A stretch of DNA of 64,000 bases from Campylobacter coli (GCA_039516895.1 CP154437.1:1054001-1118000); one strand, 5' to 3'. Counted from the first letter of the stretch, positions 26,658-35,572 are shown. Notes: generated by a model not told the origin, from the sequence alone. Numbers and translations are program-made.

Positions 26658-27559
26658 ATGAAATATCTATATTTGATGCATTTTTAGGAAGAATTTCACA
26701 ATTTTTTACTGAATTTTCTTGGCAGGGTATCAAAGAGGTCTCTCTAAATTCTATCGAAACCTTTGGACAAAACTATGAAAATATTTTAAAACCTGCTTTA
26801 AATGAAACTATTTATATGAGTCTAATGGCTGTGTTTTTTGGTTTTATTTTGGCTATCATTCCTGGAATCTTACTTGCTATTTGGGATAAAAATGGCATCA
26901 AGCACAATAAAATCGCTTATGCGGTTTTAGATTTTATCACTAATCTTTTAAGAGCCTTTCCTTTTCTTATATTGATTGTCGTACTCTTGCCTCTTTCTAA
27001 GATTATAGTGGGTACTAGCATTGGTACAAATGCGGCCATAGTTCCTTTGGCTATAGGTATAGCACCTTATTTGGCAAAGATGTTAGAAAGTGCTTTTAAA
27101 GAAGTAGATCATGGCATCATAGAAGCTGCAAAAAGCTATGGTGCAAGCAATACTCAAATCATCTTTAAAGTGATTTTTAGCGAAGCTTTACCAAACATCA
27201 TCAGCGGTATTACCCTAACCTTGATTTTTACCATAGGCTTTTCAGCACTTGCAGGAACTGTCGGTGGTGGCGGACTTGGAGATGTTGCGATTCGTTATGG
27301 TTATGAACGTTTTAATAAAGAAATCATGATTCAAACAGTAATTATCTTGCTTATATTGGTGCAGTTGGTTCAAATTTTAGGTAATTTATTTTATACTTGG
27401 GCTAAAAATAGCAAAACTTTATACATTCTTGCTACTTTAATAGTCTTATTTATAATTAGCATAATCATCAATATAAACAACGATGAAAGTTTTGTTTGGC
27501 AAGCGATTATTTTAATCGTTCTTGTTCTGTATTCTATTTATAAATTCCTTAAAAAATAA
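26654..27559 (+). CDS. metI: MetI, permease of D/L-methionine ABC importer
   Basis: The 301-residue inner-membrane permease has the EAA loop [23 protein letters not shown]. The core is [17 protein letters not shown], typical of MetI. ATG at 26654 has a strong GGGAGG Shine-Dalgarno and overlaps the metN stop. The MetI core is normally about 217 residues. Here 55 residues are added before the first permease segment, and one or two hydrophobic segments at the C-terminus ([36 protein letters not shown]). Confidence 0.93.
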   Translation: MNEISIFDAFLGRISQFFTEFSWQGIKEVSLNSIETFGQNYENILKPALNETIYMSLMAVFFGFILAIIPGILLAIWDKNGIKHNKIAYAVLDFITNLLRAFPFLILIVVLLPLSKIIVGTSIGTNAAIVPLAIGIAPYLAKMLESAFKEVDHGIIEAAKSYGASNTQIIFKVIFSEALPNIISGITLTLIFTIGFSALAGTVGGGGLGDVAIRYGYERFNKEIMIQTVIILLILVQLVQILGNLFYTWAKNSKTLYILATLIVLFIISIIININNDESFVWQAIILIVLVLYSIYKFLKK

Positions 27560-27601
27560 AAAATTAAATCTGATTTTAATTTAAATATAAGTTTTTTTAA
27601 G

Positions 27602-27607
27602 TAGAAT
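27602..27607 (+). promoter_or_regulatory. metQ promoter -10 box (TAGAAT)
   Basis: TAGAAT in the context AAGTAGAATAAGCC fits the Campylobacter sigma-70 -10 pattern. T-rich periodic sequence precedes it (27585-27600). It would start transcription near 27613, giving a leader of about 138 bases before metQ. Confidence 0.55.
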
Positions 27608-27636
27608 AAGCCAAAAATTTTTAAAAGGATTAACAG

Positions 27637-27657
27637 ATGATGCCTCAGATGCGCTAG
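27637..27657 (+). CDS. Putative methionine leader peptide MMPQMR
   Basis: ATG ATG CCT CAG ATG CGC TAG encodes MMPQMR, three methionines in six residues. AAGGA (27625-27629) sits seven bases before the ATG, a proper Shine-Dalgarno. The stop codon directly adjoins the first arm of the hairpin at 27658, the geometry of a leader-peptide attenuator. The gene it precedes encodes a methionine-binding protein, so the amino acid matches the regulated function. Expression is inferred, not shown. Confidence 0.65.
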   Translation: MMPQMR

Positions 27658-27744
27658 TCTGACTATCAAAAGTTCTCGTATGCTTCTTCCTGATAGTCAG
27701 AGTGATTAAGATTAAAGCAAGCACAAAAATGACTATATAAGGAA
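27658..27744 (+). promoter_or_regulatory. Putative methionine-responsive attenuator of metQ
   Basis: Arm A TCTGACTATCA (27658-27668) and arm B TGATAGTCAGA (27691-27701) form an 11-bp perfect stem with a 22-base loop. Arm B bases 27693-27699 (ATAGTCA) are also complementary to TGACTAT at 27730-27736, just before the metQ Shine-Dalgarno (AAGGAA at 27739-27744). In addition TCAGA at 27645-27649, inside the leader peptide, can pair with the start of arm A (27658-27662). The three pairings are mutually exclusive, as in a switch controlled by ribosome position on the leader frame. The 7-bp pairing is weak, so a role at translation or at RNA processing is possible. Confidence 0.55.
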
Positions 27745-27750
27745 ATTAAA

Positions 27751-28524
27751 ATGAATATCAAAAATTTAATCGTAGCAAGTTTTTTAGGTTTGGCTGTAAA
27801 TTTAACAGCCGCAGAAACTATCAGTATCGCAGCAACTCCAGTTCCTCATGTTGAAATATTAGAGCAGGCAAAACCTGAATTAGAAAAACAAGGTTATAAA
27901 CTCGAAATTAAAGAATTTACAGACTATGTCTTACCTAATTTAGCCGTAGACAGCGGAGAAGTAGATGCAAATTTCTTTCAGCACACACCTTATTTGGAAG
28001 AATTTAACAAAAGCAAAGGCACTAAGCTCACTAAAGTAGCAAGTGTACATATCGAGCCTATGGCTGTTTATTCTAAAAAATATAAAAGTTTAGATGATAT
28101 TAAAGAGGGTGTTACTATAGCTATACCAAACGATCCGACCAATGAAAGCAGAGCTTTGGATATTATCGCAAAAAAAGGTTTGGTTGAATTTAAAGAAAAA
28201 GCTCTTAAAACCCCACTTGATATCACAACAAACCCAAAAAAAATAAAATTTGTAGAGCTTAAAGCTGCACAACTTCCAAGAGCTTTAAATGATGTTGATT
28301 TTGCTGTAATTAATTCTAATTATGCACTTTCTGCAAATCTAAACCCAGCTCAAGATGGCGTATTTATAGAAGATAAAGAAAGCCCTTATGCAAATATCCT
28401 TGTAGTAAAAACAGGAAATGAAAATGATCCAAAAATTCAAGCTTTAGTAAAAGCTTTACAAAGTGAGAAAGTTAAACAATTTATCATCGAAAAATATAAA
28501 GGTTCAGTTCTACCTGCATTTTAA
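27751..28524 (+). CDS. metQ: MetQ-type methionine-binding periplasmic protein, copy 1
   Basis: The 257-residue solute-binding protein of the NlpA/MetQ family has the family patterns ATPVPHVEILEQAKPELEKQ, DYVLPNLAVDSGEVDANFFQ and IPNDPTNESRALDIIAKKGL. The signal peptide MNIKNLIVASFLGLAVNLTA ends in AAE and has no lipobox cysteine. The protein is therefore probably free in the periplasm, unlike the lipoprotein MetQ of E. coli. It delivers methionine to MetNI. The upstream leader peptide element suggests control by methionine. Confidence 0.9.
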   Translation: MNIKNLIVASFLGLAVNLTAAETISIAATPVPHVEILEQAKPELEKQGYKLEIKEFTDYVLPNLAVDSGEVDANFFQHTPYLEEFNKSKGTKLTKVASVHIEPMAVYSKKYKSLDDIKEGVTIAIPNDPTNESRALDIIAKKGLVEFKEKALKTPLDITTNPKKIKFVELKAAQLPRALNDVDFAVINSNYALSANLNPAQDGVFIEDKESPYANILVVKTGNENDPKIQALVKALQSEKVKQFIIEKYKGSVLPAF

Positions 28525-28529
28525 TCCTT

Positions 28530-28556
28530 GTCCCTTTTTTAGGGACTTCTCTCTTA
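28530..28556 (+). terminator. Partial terminator between metQ copies 1 and 2
   Basis: GTCCCT (28530-28535) pairs with AGGGAC (28541-28546) around five T bases, and TTCTCTCTT follows. It is a short stem, so it may act as a read-through terminator that lowers expression of the second and third copies relative to the first. Confidence 0.6.
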
Positions 28557-28575
28557 AACCCCAAAGGAGTTTTTT

Positions 28576-29346
28576 ATGAAATTACTTAAACTTATTTTAT
28601 TATTTTGTTTATTTAACCTAAGCCCTATATTTGCCAAAACCATAACCATAGGAGCTACGCCAAATCCCTTTGCAAGCTTGCTAGAAAAAGTCAAAGATGA
28701 TTTTAAAGATAAGGGTTATGAGTTGAAAATAATAGAATTTTCTGATTATATACTGCCTAATAGAGCCTTAGAAGAAAAAGAACTTGATGCAAATTTATAT
28801 CAACACAAACCTTTTTTAGAAGAATACAATGCTCAAAAAGGCACAAAATTAACCGCGATAACACCTGTTGTCATCGCACCAGTAGGAATTTATAGCAAAA
28901 CGATCAAAGATTTGAAAAATCTTAAAAAAGGTGCTAGGGTTGCCATACCTAATGACGCTACGAATGAAAGTAGAGCTTTAGAACTTTTAGAAAAAGCTGG
29001 CTTAATCGAACTCAATCAAAACACACTCAAAACCCCATTAGATATAAAGAAAAATCCTAAGAATCTTAAATTCATAGAATTAAAAGCCGCACAACTTCCA
29101 AGAGCTTTAGATGATGTTGATATTGCTGTGATTAATTCTAATTTTGCCCTTGGAGCTGGACTTAATCCGATTAAAGATACAATCTTTAGAGAAGATAAAA
29201 ACAGCCCTTATGTAAATTATGTTGTAGTCCGCTTTGAAGATAAAGATAGTGAAAAAACTAAAATCATAGATGAAATTTTAAGAAGTGATAAATTTAGAAA
29301 TATCATCAATGAGCACTACAAAGATGTGCTAATCCCTGCATTTTAA
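28576..29346 (+). CDS. MetQ-type binding protein, copy 2
   Basis: The 256-residue paralogue of the neighbouring MetQ keeps the same framework (ATPNPFASLLEKVKDDFK, DYILPNRALEEKELDANLYQ, IPNDATNESRALELLEKAGL, ELKAAQLPRALDDVDIAVIN). The signal peptide MKLLKLILLFCLFNLSPIFA has no lipobox (AK at the cleavage site). The N-terminal ligand-pocket loops differ from copy 1, for example TAITPVVIAPVGIYS against TKVASVHIEPMAVYS. Ligand preference may therefore have diverged among methionine isomers, oxidised methionine or other amino acids. Confidence 0.88.
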   Translation: MKLLKLILLFCLFNLSPIFAKTITIGATPNPFASLLEKVKDDFKDKGYELKIIEFSDYILPNRALEEKELDANLYQHKPFLEEYNAQKGTKLTAITPVVIAPVGIYSKTIKDLKNLKKGARVAIPNDATNESRALELLEKAGLIELNQNTLKTPLDIKKNPKNLKFIELKAAQLPRALDDVDIAVINSNFALGAGLNPIKDTIFREDKNSPYVNYVVVRFEDKDSEKTKIIDEILRSDKFRNIINEHYKDVLIPAF

Positions 29347-29355
29347 GGAGTTTTT

Positions 29356-30132
29356 ATGAAATTTAAAAAAGTATTACTAAGTATTTTTTGTATAACAAGT
29401 TTTCTCTTTGGAGCTGAAAAGAATATCATTATAGGAGCAACGCCTACTCCTTATGCTGAAATCTTAAATTTTGCAAAACCTATTTTTAAAGAAAGAGGTT
29501 GGAATCTTGAAGTAAAAGAATTTAGTGATTATAATATACCCAATATCTCACTTAATGAAAAAGATTTAGATGCGAATTTATATCAGCACAATCCTTTTTT
29601 AGAGGATTTTAACGCTCACAAAGGGACAAAATTAAGTTCTTTGGGTTCTATTGTTTTGGTTCCTATGGCTATTTATTCTAATGATATTAAAGATATTAAA
29701 GATATCCCAAATGGTGCCAAAATCGCCATTCCAAATGATGCTACCAATGAAAGCAGAGCTTTGGATTTGCTTGCTAAAGCTGGTTTGATAGAATTTAAAA
29801 CCTCAAGCACTCTTAAAACTCCGATTGATATCAGTAAAAATCCTAAAAATCTTAAATTTATAGAACTAAAAGCTGCACAACTTCCAAGAGCTTTAAATGA
29901 TGTAGATTTAGCAGTCATTACGACAAATTATGCTCTTGGTGCAGGACTTAATCCTCTAAAAGATGGAATTTTTATTGAAGACAAAGACAGCTTATATGCT
30001 ATTGTTCTAGCAGTAAGACAAGGCGATGAAAAAAGTGAAAAAAGTCTAATTCTTAAAGAAATTCTAACCAGTGATAAAATAAAAAATTTCATCAACGAGC
30101 AATACAAAGGCTCTGTTATACCTACTTTTTAA
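29356..30132 (+). CDS. MetQ-type binding protein, copy 3
   Basis: This is the 258-residue third paralogue, nine bases after copy 2, with AAGGAG close before the start. Typical segments are ATPTPYAEILNFAKPIFKER, DYNIPNISLNEKDLDANLYQ and IPNDATNESRALDLLAKAGL. The signal peptide ends SFLFGAE, with no cysteine. Copies 2 and 3 share DANLYQH and ALGAGLNP, which copy 1 lacks (DANFFQH, ALSANLNP), so the last two look like the more recent duplication. Confidence 0.88.
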   Translation: MKFKKVLLSIFCITSFLFGAEKNIIIGATPTPYAEILNFAKPIFKERGWNLEVKEFSDYNIPNISLNEKDLDANLYQHNPFLEDFNAHKGTKLSSLGSIVLVPMAIYSNDIKDIKDIPNGAKIAIPNDATNESRALDLLAKAGLIEFKTSSTLKTPIDISKNPKNLKFIELKAAQLPRALNDVDLAVITTNYALGAGLNPLKDGIFIEDKDSLYAIVLAVRQGDEKSEKSLILKEILTSDKIKNFINEQYKGSVIPTF

Positions 30133-30138
30133 TCCAAG

Positions 30139-30158
30139 CAAAGCCTTTAAAGGCTTTG
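30139..30158 (+). terminator. Terminator-like palindrome after the third metQ gene
   Basis: CAAAGCCTTTAAAGGCTTTG is a perfect 20-base palindrome six bases past the stop. A weak T-rich segment follows (AAATTTGTATT). It separates the methionine genes from flgA. Confidence 0.65.
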
Positions 30159-30209
30159 TAAATTTGTATTGGGTAAAATATAAAAGATTAATACCGTATT
30201 AGGCTAGCA

Positions 30210-30872
30210 ATGAGAATTATATCTTTTATTTTTTTTGTTTTTATTGGTTTAAGTCATGGTGCAAATTTAGAAGAGATTAAAACTGCACTTGCTAAAGAAT
30301 TTAAAAACAATTTTCCAAGTTTAATCATCAAAAATATCGATTTAAAAATCACTACCTTACCTAAAGATTTTGAACAATATCAATTTATAAGAATAGCCAA
30401 TGCTCGTTTTAACCAAGCTCAAGGATTTATAAGAGCTGAATTTAAAACCCCGCAAAATATACAGAAAAATGTATTTTTTCGTTATTTTATGCAAGCAAGC
30501 TTAGAAGTATTAAGAAGCGAACGCTCCATACAAAGAGGAGATAAACTTGGCGCTTTTGACTATAAAAGCGTACTCATGGACTTTGATAAAGTTCCATCTA
30601 ATGCTCTAACCCCTGAAGATACTCACAATCTCATAGCAAAAAGTAATATTAGCAAAAATACCATTTTAAAAGAAAATATGTTTAAAACCATGGCTCTTAT
30701 TCGCCGCAATGATCCTATAATAGGTATTTTAAGCGATGGAAATGTCGATGTTTTAATAGAACTCACAGCCCTACACAGTGCCGATATGGGAGAAAGAATT
30801 CGAGCAAAAAACAAAGAAGGTAAAGTCATGCAAGGTATAGTCACAGGAAAAAATAGGATGATTATACAATGA
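30210..30872 (+). CDS. flgA: FlgA, flagellar P-ring assembly chaperone
   Basis: The 220-residue exported protein (signal MRIISFIFFVFIGLSHGA) has the SAF/FlgA domain in its second half: RGDKLGAFDYKSVLMDFDKV, then NTILKENMFKTMALIRRNDPIIGILSDGNVDV and a closing GERIRAKNKEGKVMQGIVTG. It binds FlgI in the periplasm and assists P-ring formation. It is isolated from other flagellar genes, which is normal in Campylobacter. The start is 51 bases past the palindrome, and the stop overlaps ubiX (ATGA). Confidence 0.88.
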   Translation: MRIISFIFFVFIGLSHGANLEEIKTALAKEFKNNFPSLIIKNIDLKITTLPKDFEQYQFIRIANARFNQAQGFIRAEFKTPQNIQKNVFFRYFMQASLEVLRSERSIQRGDKLGAFDYKSVLMDFDKVPSNALTPEDTHNLIAKSNISKNTILKENMFKTMALIRRNDPIIGILSDGNVDVLIELTALHSADMGERIRAKNKEGKVMQGIVTGKNRMIIQ

Positions 30873-31432
30873 AAATTTTATTAGGAATTTCAGGATCTAG
30901 CAGTACGCATTTAGGACTTAAACTTTTAAAAAATTTGGAGAATAAATGCGAGCTTTATTGTATTATCACTGAAGGTGCAAAAATAAGTTTTGAAGCTGAA
31001 AATAAGAAAAACTTAGAAAAAATTTGCCAAGAAGAATTTCAAAATATCTGTTTTTTAAGCGATAACAACTTAAGCGCAAGCGTTGCAAGCGGATCTTTTG
31101 GTATAGAAAAAACCATCATTGCACCCTGCTCTATCTCAAGCCTTGCTAAAATTCACGCAGGATTAGCCGACACGCTTTTAATGCGAGCTGCTGCTGTGGC
31201 CCTAAAAGAAAGAAAAAGCTTGATTTTGGGAGTAAGAGAAATGCCTTTTTCAACCTTAAATTTAGAACATATGCACAAGCTTAGCCAACTAGGCGTTATC
31301 ATCGCACCTCCTATTATAGCAAGCTATTCTCATGCTAGCGATTTAGAGCAAATGGAAAATTTTATCATAGGAAAATGGCTAGATCTTTTAGGAATTTCTC
31401 ATAATTTATATGAGAAATGGCAGAATTTTTAG
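30869..31432 (+). CDS. ubiX: UbiX-type flavin prenyltransferase
   Basis: The 187-residue protein of the flavoprotein family makes prenylated FMN, the cofactor of UbiD-type decarboxylases. Motifs are LLGISGSSSTHLGLKLLKNL, then IIAPCSISSLAKIHAGLADTL and the end LREMPFSTLNLEHM-like stretch (VREMPFSTLNLEHMHKLSQ). In Campylobacter it serves menaquinone or related decarboxylation steps. It overlaps flgA and leads into coaD after 39 bases. Confidence 0.88.
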   Translation: MKILLGISGSSSTHLGLKLLKNLENKCELYCIITEGAKISFEAENKKNLEKICQEEFQNICFLSDNNLSASVASGSFGIEKTIIAPCSISSLAKIHAGLADTLLMRAAAVALKERKSLILGVREMPFSTLNLEHMHKLSQLGVIIAPPIIASYSHASDLEQMENFIIGKWLDLLGISHNLYEKWQNF

Positions 31433-31471
31433 CTTAAATTTGTTATATTTTTAAAAATTTTTGGAGTAAAA

Positions 31472-31948
31472 ATGACTTGTTTATACCCAGGGACTTTTGA
31501 TCCTATCACAAATGGACATTTAGATGTAGTTAAAAGAGCGCTTAAGATCTTTGATAAAGTGATCGTAGCTATAGCAAATAGCGAGCATAAAAAGCCTTGT
31601 TTTAGTTTAGAGCAAAGAAAAGAGCTTGCAAAGCTTGCCACCTCGCATTTAAACAATGTAGAAATTATCACTTTTGATAATCTCCTTGTAGATTTAGCCA
31701 AAGAACTTAAAGTAAATACTATAGTAAGGGGACTTAGGGCGGTAAGTGATTTTGAATACGAATTGCAAATTGGCTATGCCAATCATGCCCTTTGGGAAGA
31801 AATTGAAACTATTTATCTAATGCCAAATTTAAAAAATGCATTCATCTCAAGCTCCATAGTTAGATCTATTGCTTCCCATGGAGGAGATGTCAGCGCCTTA
31901 GTTCCTAAAGAAATTTTACCTTTTTTAAAGGATTTACCTTGTATGTAG
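31472..31948 (+). CDS. coaD: Phosphopantetheine adenylyltransferase
   Basis: The 158-residue enzyme catalyses the penultimate step of coenzyme A synthesis. Key motifs are YPGTFDPITNGHLDVVKRA (nucleotidyl-transferase T/H-x-x-H type), TIVRGLRAVSDFEYE, and FISSSIVRSIASHGGDVS. It is full length compared with E. coli CoaD (159). It overlaps tmk by 10 bases. Confidence 0.95.
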   Translation: MTCLYPGTFDPITNGHLDVVKRALKIFDKVIVAIANSEHKKPCFSLEQRKELAKLATSHLNNVEIITFDNLLVDLAKELKVNTIVRGLRAVSDFEYELQIGYANHALWEEIETIYLMPNLKNAFISSSIVRSIASHGGDVSALVPKEILPFLKDLPCM

Positions 31949-32517
31949 TTTTTGAAGGGGTGGATTGCGTTGGTAAAAGTACGCAAATTTCACTTTTAAA
32001 AGAATATTTTAAAGAAGCTATTTTTACCGCAGAGCCTGGAGGAACCAAGCTAGGTTCTCATTTAAGAGAACTTTTACTTCACAAACCCTATCAACTCGAT
32101 AAAAAAACCGAGCTTTTGCTTTTTTTAGCTGATCGTGCGCAACACTGTGAGGAAATTTTAAAAGCAAATCAAGATAAACTCATCATTAGCGATAGAAGTT
32201 TTATTTCGGGCATGGCTTATGCAAAAGATTTTGAAAATGAAGAGCTTTTTAGACTTAATGCTTTTGCTTTGGAAAATTTTTTCCCGCAAAAAGTTATTTT
32301 TTTAAAAGGCGATGAAAATTTAATCAAAGAGCGTCTTAATCAAAAAGAACAAGACGCTATAGAAAAACGCGGAATTGATTATTTCTTAAGTGTCCAAGAT
32401 AAACTTGAAAATACTCTTCATTTTTTAAAAGAAAAAATAAATCTTCAAGTTTTAACCCTAAATGCAAATGATACAAAAGAAAATTTACACCAAAAAATAA
32501 AGGATTTTTTACGATGA
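31939..32517 (+). CDS. tmk: Thymidylate kinase
   Basis: The 192-residue kinase converts dTMP to dTDP. The P-loop is FEGVDCVGKSTQ; most bacterial Tmk proteins have DGxGKST here, so the C in DCVGKS is a small variant. Other motifs are AEPGGTKLGSHLREL, DRSFISGMAYA and the LID segment EKRGIDYFLSVQDKLE. It overlaps both coaD and hisS (ATGA), pointing to a tightly coupled operon. Confidence 0.94.
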   Translation: MYVVFEGVDCVGKSTQISLLKEYFKEAIFTAEPGGTKLGSHLRELLLHKPYQLDKKTELLLFLADRAQHCEEILKANQDKLIISDRSFISGMAYAKDFENEELFRLNAFALENFFPQKVIFLKGDENLIKERLNQKEQDAIEKRGIDYFLSVQDKLENTLHFLKEKINLQVLTLNANDTKENLHQKIKDFLR

Positions 32518-33740
32518 TTAATGCTCTAAAAGGTATGAAAGATTTAAGCGATAAGGATGCGCTTTATTATGAAAAAATTATCAAAACTTGTGAAGAAGTT
32601 GCAAAAAACTACGGGTTTAATTTTATCAATACCCCGCATTTAGAGCAAAGCATACTTTTCAAAAGAAGCGTAGGAGAAAGTTCTGACATCGTTGGCAAAG
32701 AAATGTACGAATTTGTAGATAAAGGGGGCAATGAAGTCTGTATGCGCCCTGAAGGCACAGCAGGGGTCGTGCGTGCTTATATAGAAAAAAAATTAGATAA
32801 AAACATCAGCGTAAAGCGTTGGTTTTATCATGGTTCTATGTTTCGCTATGAAAGGCCTCAAAAGGGTCGCTTAAGAGAATTTCATCAATTTGGAGTTGAA
32901 AGCTTTGGCATACCTAGCGTTTATGAAGACGCGAGCATTATTTTAATGCTAGTAGAAATTTTCTCACGCCTTGGTATTGATTTTAAACTTCAGCTTAATT
33001 CTTTAGGTTGCTCACAATGCTTGCCAAAATACCGCGATGAGCTTATTGAATTCTTAGATTCTAAAGAAGGTTTTTGCGAAGATTGTTTGCGTAGAAAAAA
33101 TTTAAATCCTATTCGTGTTTTAGATTGTAAAAACGAACATTGTCAAAATTTACTTGAAAATGCTCCACTTTTGATCAATAATTTATGCACCTCTTGCCAA
33201 AAAGACTTTGAAACGCTACAACAAATTTTAAAGGATAATGGAGTTAAATTCGAGCTAGACTCAAAGCTTGTGAGAGGTTTGGATTATTATTCTAAAACAG
33301 CTTTTGAATTTATAAGCGATGAAATAGGTGCAAAAGCTGCTATCGCAGGTGGAGGACGCTACGATAGACTTATAGAGTATTTGGGTGGAAAAAGTGGTTA
33401 TGGCATAGGTTTTGCCATGGGTATAGAAAGAATTATAGCCATCTTAGAACAAAAAGAAGAGTTAGAAAAAAGAGAGGGAATTTATCTTTGCGCTATGGAT
33501 GAAATTTATATCCCAAAACTTTTACAAATTGCCACCAAACTTAGAAAAAAACATAAAGTGATCTTAAGCTATGAAGCTAGAAAACTTGCCAAGCACTTAG
33601 AAAATGGAGATAAGATAAATTCAAAACATTTTCTTTGCATGGGAGAAAATGAAGCAAAAAACGAAAGTTTGTTTTATAAAAATTTAGAAAATAAAGATGA
33701 AAAAATGATTAAAATTTCAGATTTGGAGAATGCTTTATGA
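32514..33740 (+). CDS. hisS: Histidyl-tRNA synthetase
   Basis: The 408-residue class II synthetase is cytoplasmic and attaches histidine to tRNA-His. Motif 2 is FRYERPQKGRLREFHQFGVE, the histidine motif RGLDYYSKTAFEF lies near residue 258, and motif 3 is GGRYDRLIEYLG and GIGFAMGIERI. Residues 165-240 hold a cysteine-rich insertion (CSQC, CEDC, CKNEHC, CTSC). The C-terminal anticodon-binding domain is present. Its ATG overlaps the tmk stop, and its stop overlaps speA. Confidence 0.95.
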   Translation: MINALKGMKDLSDKDALYYEKIIKTCEEVAKNYGFNFINTPHLEQSILFKRSVGESSDIVGKEMYEFVDKGGNEVCMRPEGTAGVVRAYIEKKLDKNISVKRWFYHGSMFRYERPQKGRLREFHQFGVESFGIPSVYEDASIILMLVEIFSRLGIDFKLQLNSLGCSQCLPKYRDELIEFLDSKEGFCEDCLRRKNLNPIRVLDCKNEHCQNLLENAPLLINNLCTSCQKDFETLQQILKDNGVKFELDSKLVRGLDYYSKTAFEFISDEIGAKAAIAGGGRYDRLIEYLGGKSGYGIGFAMGIERIIAILEQKEELEKREGIYLCAMDEIYIPKLLQIATKLRKKHKVILSYEARKLAKHLENGDKINSKHFLCMGENEAKNESLFYKNLENKDEKMIKISDLENAL

Positions 33741-35572
33741 TGAATTATGGAATTGATATCTGGGGAAATGAAAATTTTATCATCAAAAATGGTAAAGTTT
33801 GCATCAATCACGAAAAAAAACCTGCCATTATCGATATAGTAAAAGAGCTAAGAGATGATGGATACAAAGGGCCTTTACTCTTAAGATTTCCTCATCTAAT
33901 CCAAAAGCAAATTGAAAGTATTTATGGAAGTTTTAATAAAGCTAGAAAGGAATTTGACTATAAAGGAAAATTTAATGCTGTTTATCCTTTAAAAGTCAAT
34001 CAATATCCTGGTTTTGTAAAAAATCTCGTTCGCTTAGGTAAAGATTATAATTACGGTCTTGAAGCAGGTTCTAAGGCTGAACTTTTGCTTGCTATGGCTT
34101 ACAATAACGAAGATGCGCCCATTACCGTAAATGGATTTAAAGATAGAGAGCTTATAAACATAGGATTTATAGCTGCTGAAATGGGACACAATATCACCTT
34201 AACCATAGAAGGACTAAATGAGCTTGAAGCTATTGTTGATATAGCTAAAGAACGCTTTAAACCTAAGCCTAATATAGGCTTGCGTGTGCGTTTGCACTCT
34301 GCTGGCGTAGGAATTTGGGCAAAAAGCGGGGGGATTAATTCTAAATTTGGACTTACCTCTACTGAACTTATAGAAGCGGTTAATTTACTCAAAGAAAACA
34401 AGCTTTTAGAGCAATTTACCATGATACATTTTCATCTTGGTTCGCAAATCACTGAAATTCATCCTCTTAAAAAAGCCTTAAATGAAGCAGGCAACATCTA
34501 TACCGAACTTAGAAAAATGGGGGCTAAAAATTTAAAAGCTATCAATCTAGGCGGCGGTTTAGCGGTGGAATACTCACAATTTAAAAATGAAAAAAGCCGA
34601 AATTATACCTTAAGAGAATACGCCAACGATGTGGTATTTATCTTAAAAAATATAGCCGAACAAAAAAAAGATCTTGAGCCTGATATTTTTATAGAAAGTG
34701 GGCGTTTTGTCGCGGCCAATCACGCAGTTTTAGTCGCTCCTGTTTTAGAGCTTTTCTCTCAAGAATACACAGAAAGTAAGCTTATACTAAAAAAACAAAA
34801 TCCAAAACTCATCGATGAGCTTTACGATCTTTATAAAAGCATAAAACCTTCCAATGCTTTAGAGTATTTGCACGATAGTATCGATCATTTAGAAAGCATC
34901 TTAACACTTTTTGATTTGGGTTATGTGGATTTGCAAGATCGTTCTAATGCTGAAATTTTAACTCATCTAATCACAAAAAAAGCTATTTTACTTTTAGGCG
35001 ATAAACAAAATCCTGCGGATTTACTCGCCATACAAGATGAAGTGCAAGAAAGGTATTTGGTAAATTTTTCACTCTTTCAAAGCATACCTGATTTTTGGGG
35101 CTTGGAGCAAAATTTCCCCATCATGCCACTTGATAGACTCGATGAAGAGCCAACAAGAAGTGCAAGCATATGGGATATAACCTGCGATAGCGATGGTGAA
35201 ATTTCGTATTCTAAAAACAATCCTTTATTTTTGCATGATGTAGATGTAGAAAAAGAAAATTATTTTCTAGGTTTTTTCCTTGTAGGGGCTTACCAAGAAG
35301 TACTTGGAATGAAACACAATCTTTTTACCCATCCTACTGAAGCAACGATAAGCGTAAATGAAAAAGGTTATGAAATCGAAGGGATTATAGAAGCCCAATC
35401 CATACTTGATGCTTTAGAGGATCTAGACTATGACATACATACAATTATGGATATACTCAATGAACGCATTAGCAATTCTAAACTTGTCAATGAAAAACAG
35501 AAAAAACACATTTTAGGCGAACTTTATCTTTTCTTAAACGATAATGGCTATCTAAAAAGTATAGGAGTGTAA
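33737..35572 (+). CDS. speA: Biosynthetic arginine decarboxylase
   Basis: The 611-residue PLP enzyme of the SpeA type converts arginine to agmatine. The PLP lysine is in FNAVYPLKVNQYP near residue 84. The glycine-rich phosphate loop is LGGGLAVEYS, and the catalytic cysteine region is WDITCDSDGE. The size (usual 630-660) and the late DVDVEKENYFLGFFLVGAYQEVLG segment fit biosynthetic enzymes, not diaminopimelate decarboxylase. The frame directly abuts cysE (no spacer). Confidence 0.92.
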   Translation: MMNYGIDIWGNENFIIKNGKVCINHEKKPAIIDIVKELRDDGYKGPLLLRFPHLIQKQIESIYGSFNKARKEFDYKGKFNAVYPLKVNQYPGFVKNLVRLGKDYNYGLEAGSKAELLLAMAYNNEDAPITVNGFKDRELINIGFIAAEMGHNITLTIEGLNELEAIVDIAKERFKPKPNIGLRVRLHSAGVGIWAKSGGINSKFGLTSTELIEAVNLLKENKLLEQFTMIHFHLGSQITEIHPLKKALNEAGNIYTELRKMGAKNLKAINLGGGLAVEYSQFKNEKSRNYTLREYANDVVFILKNIAEQKKDLEPDIFIESGRFVAANHAVLVAPVLELFSQEYTESKLILKKQNPKLIDELYDLYKSIKPSNALEYLHDSIDHLESILTLFDLGYVDLQDRSNAEILTHLITKKAILLLGDKQNPADLLAIQDEVQERYLVNFSLFQSIPDFWGLEQNFPIMPLDRLDEEPTRSASIWDITCDSDGEISYSKNNPLFLHDVDVEKENYFLGFFLVGAYQEVLGMKHNLFTHPTEATISVNEKGYEIEGIIEAQSILDALEDLDYDIHTIMDILNERISNSKLVNEKQKKHILGELYLFLNDNGYLKSIGV

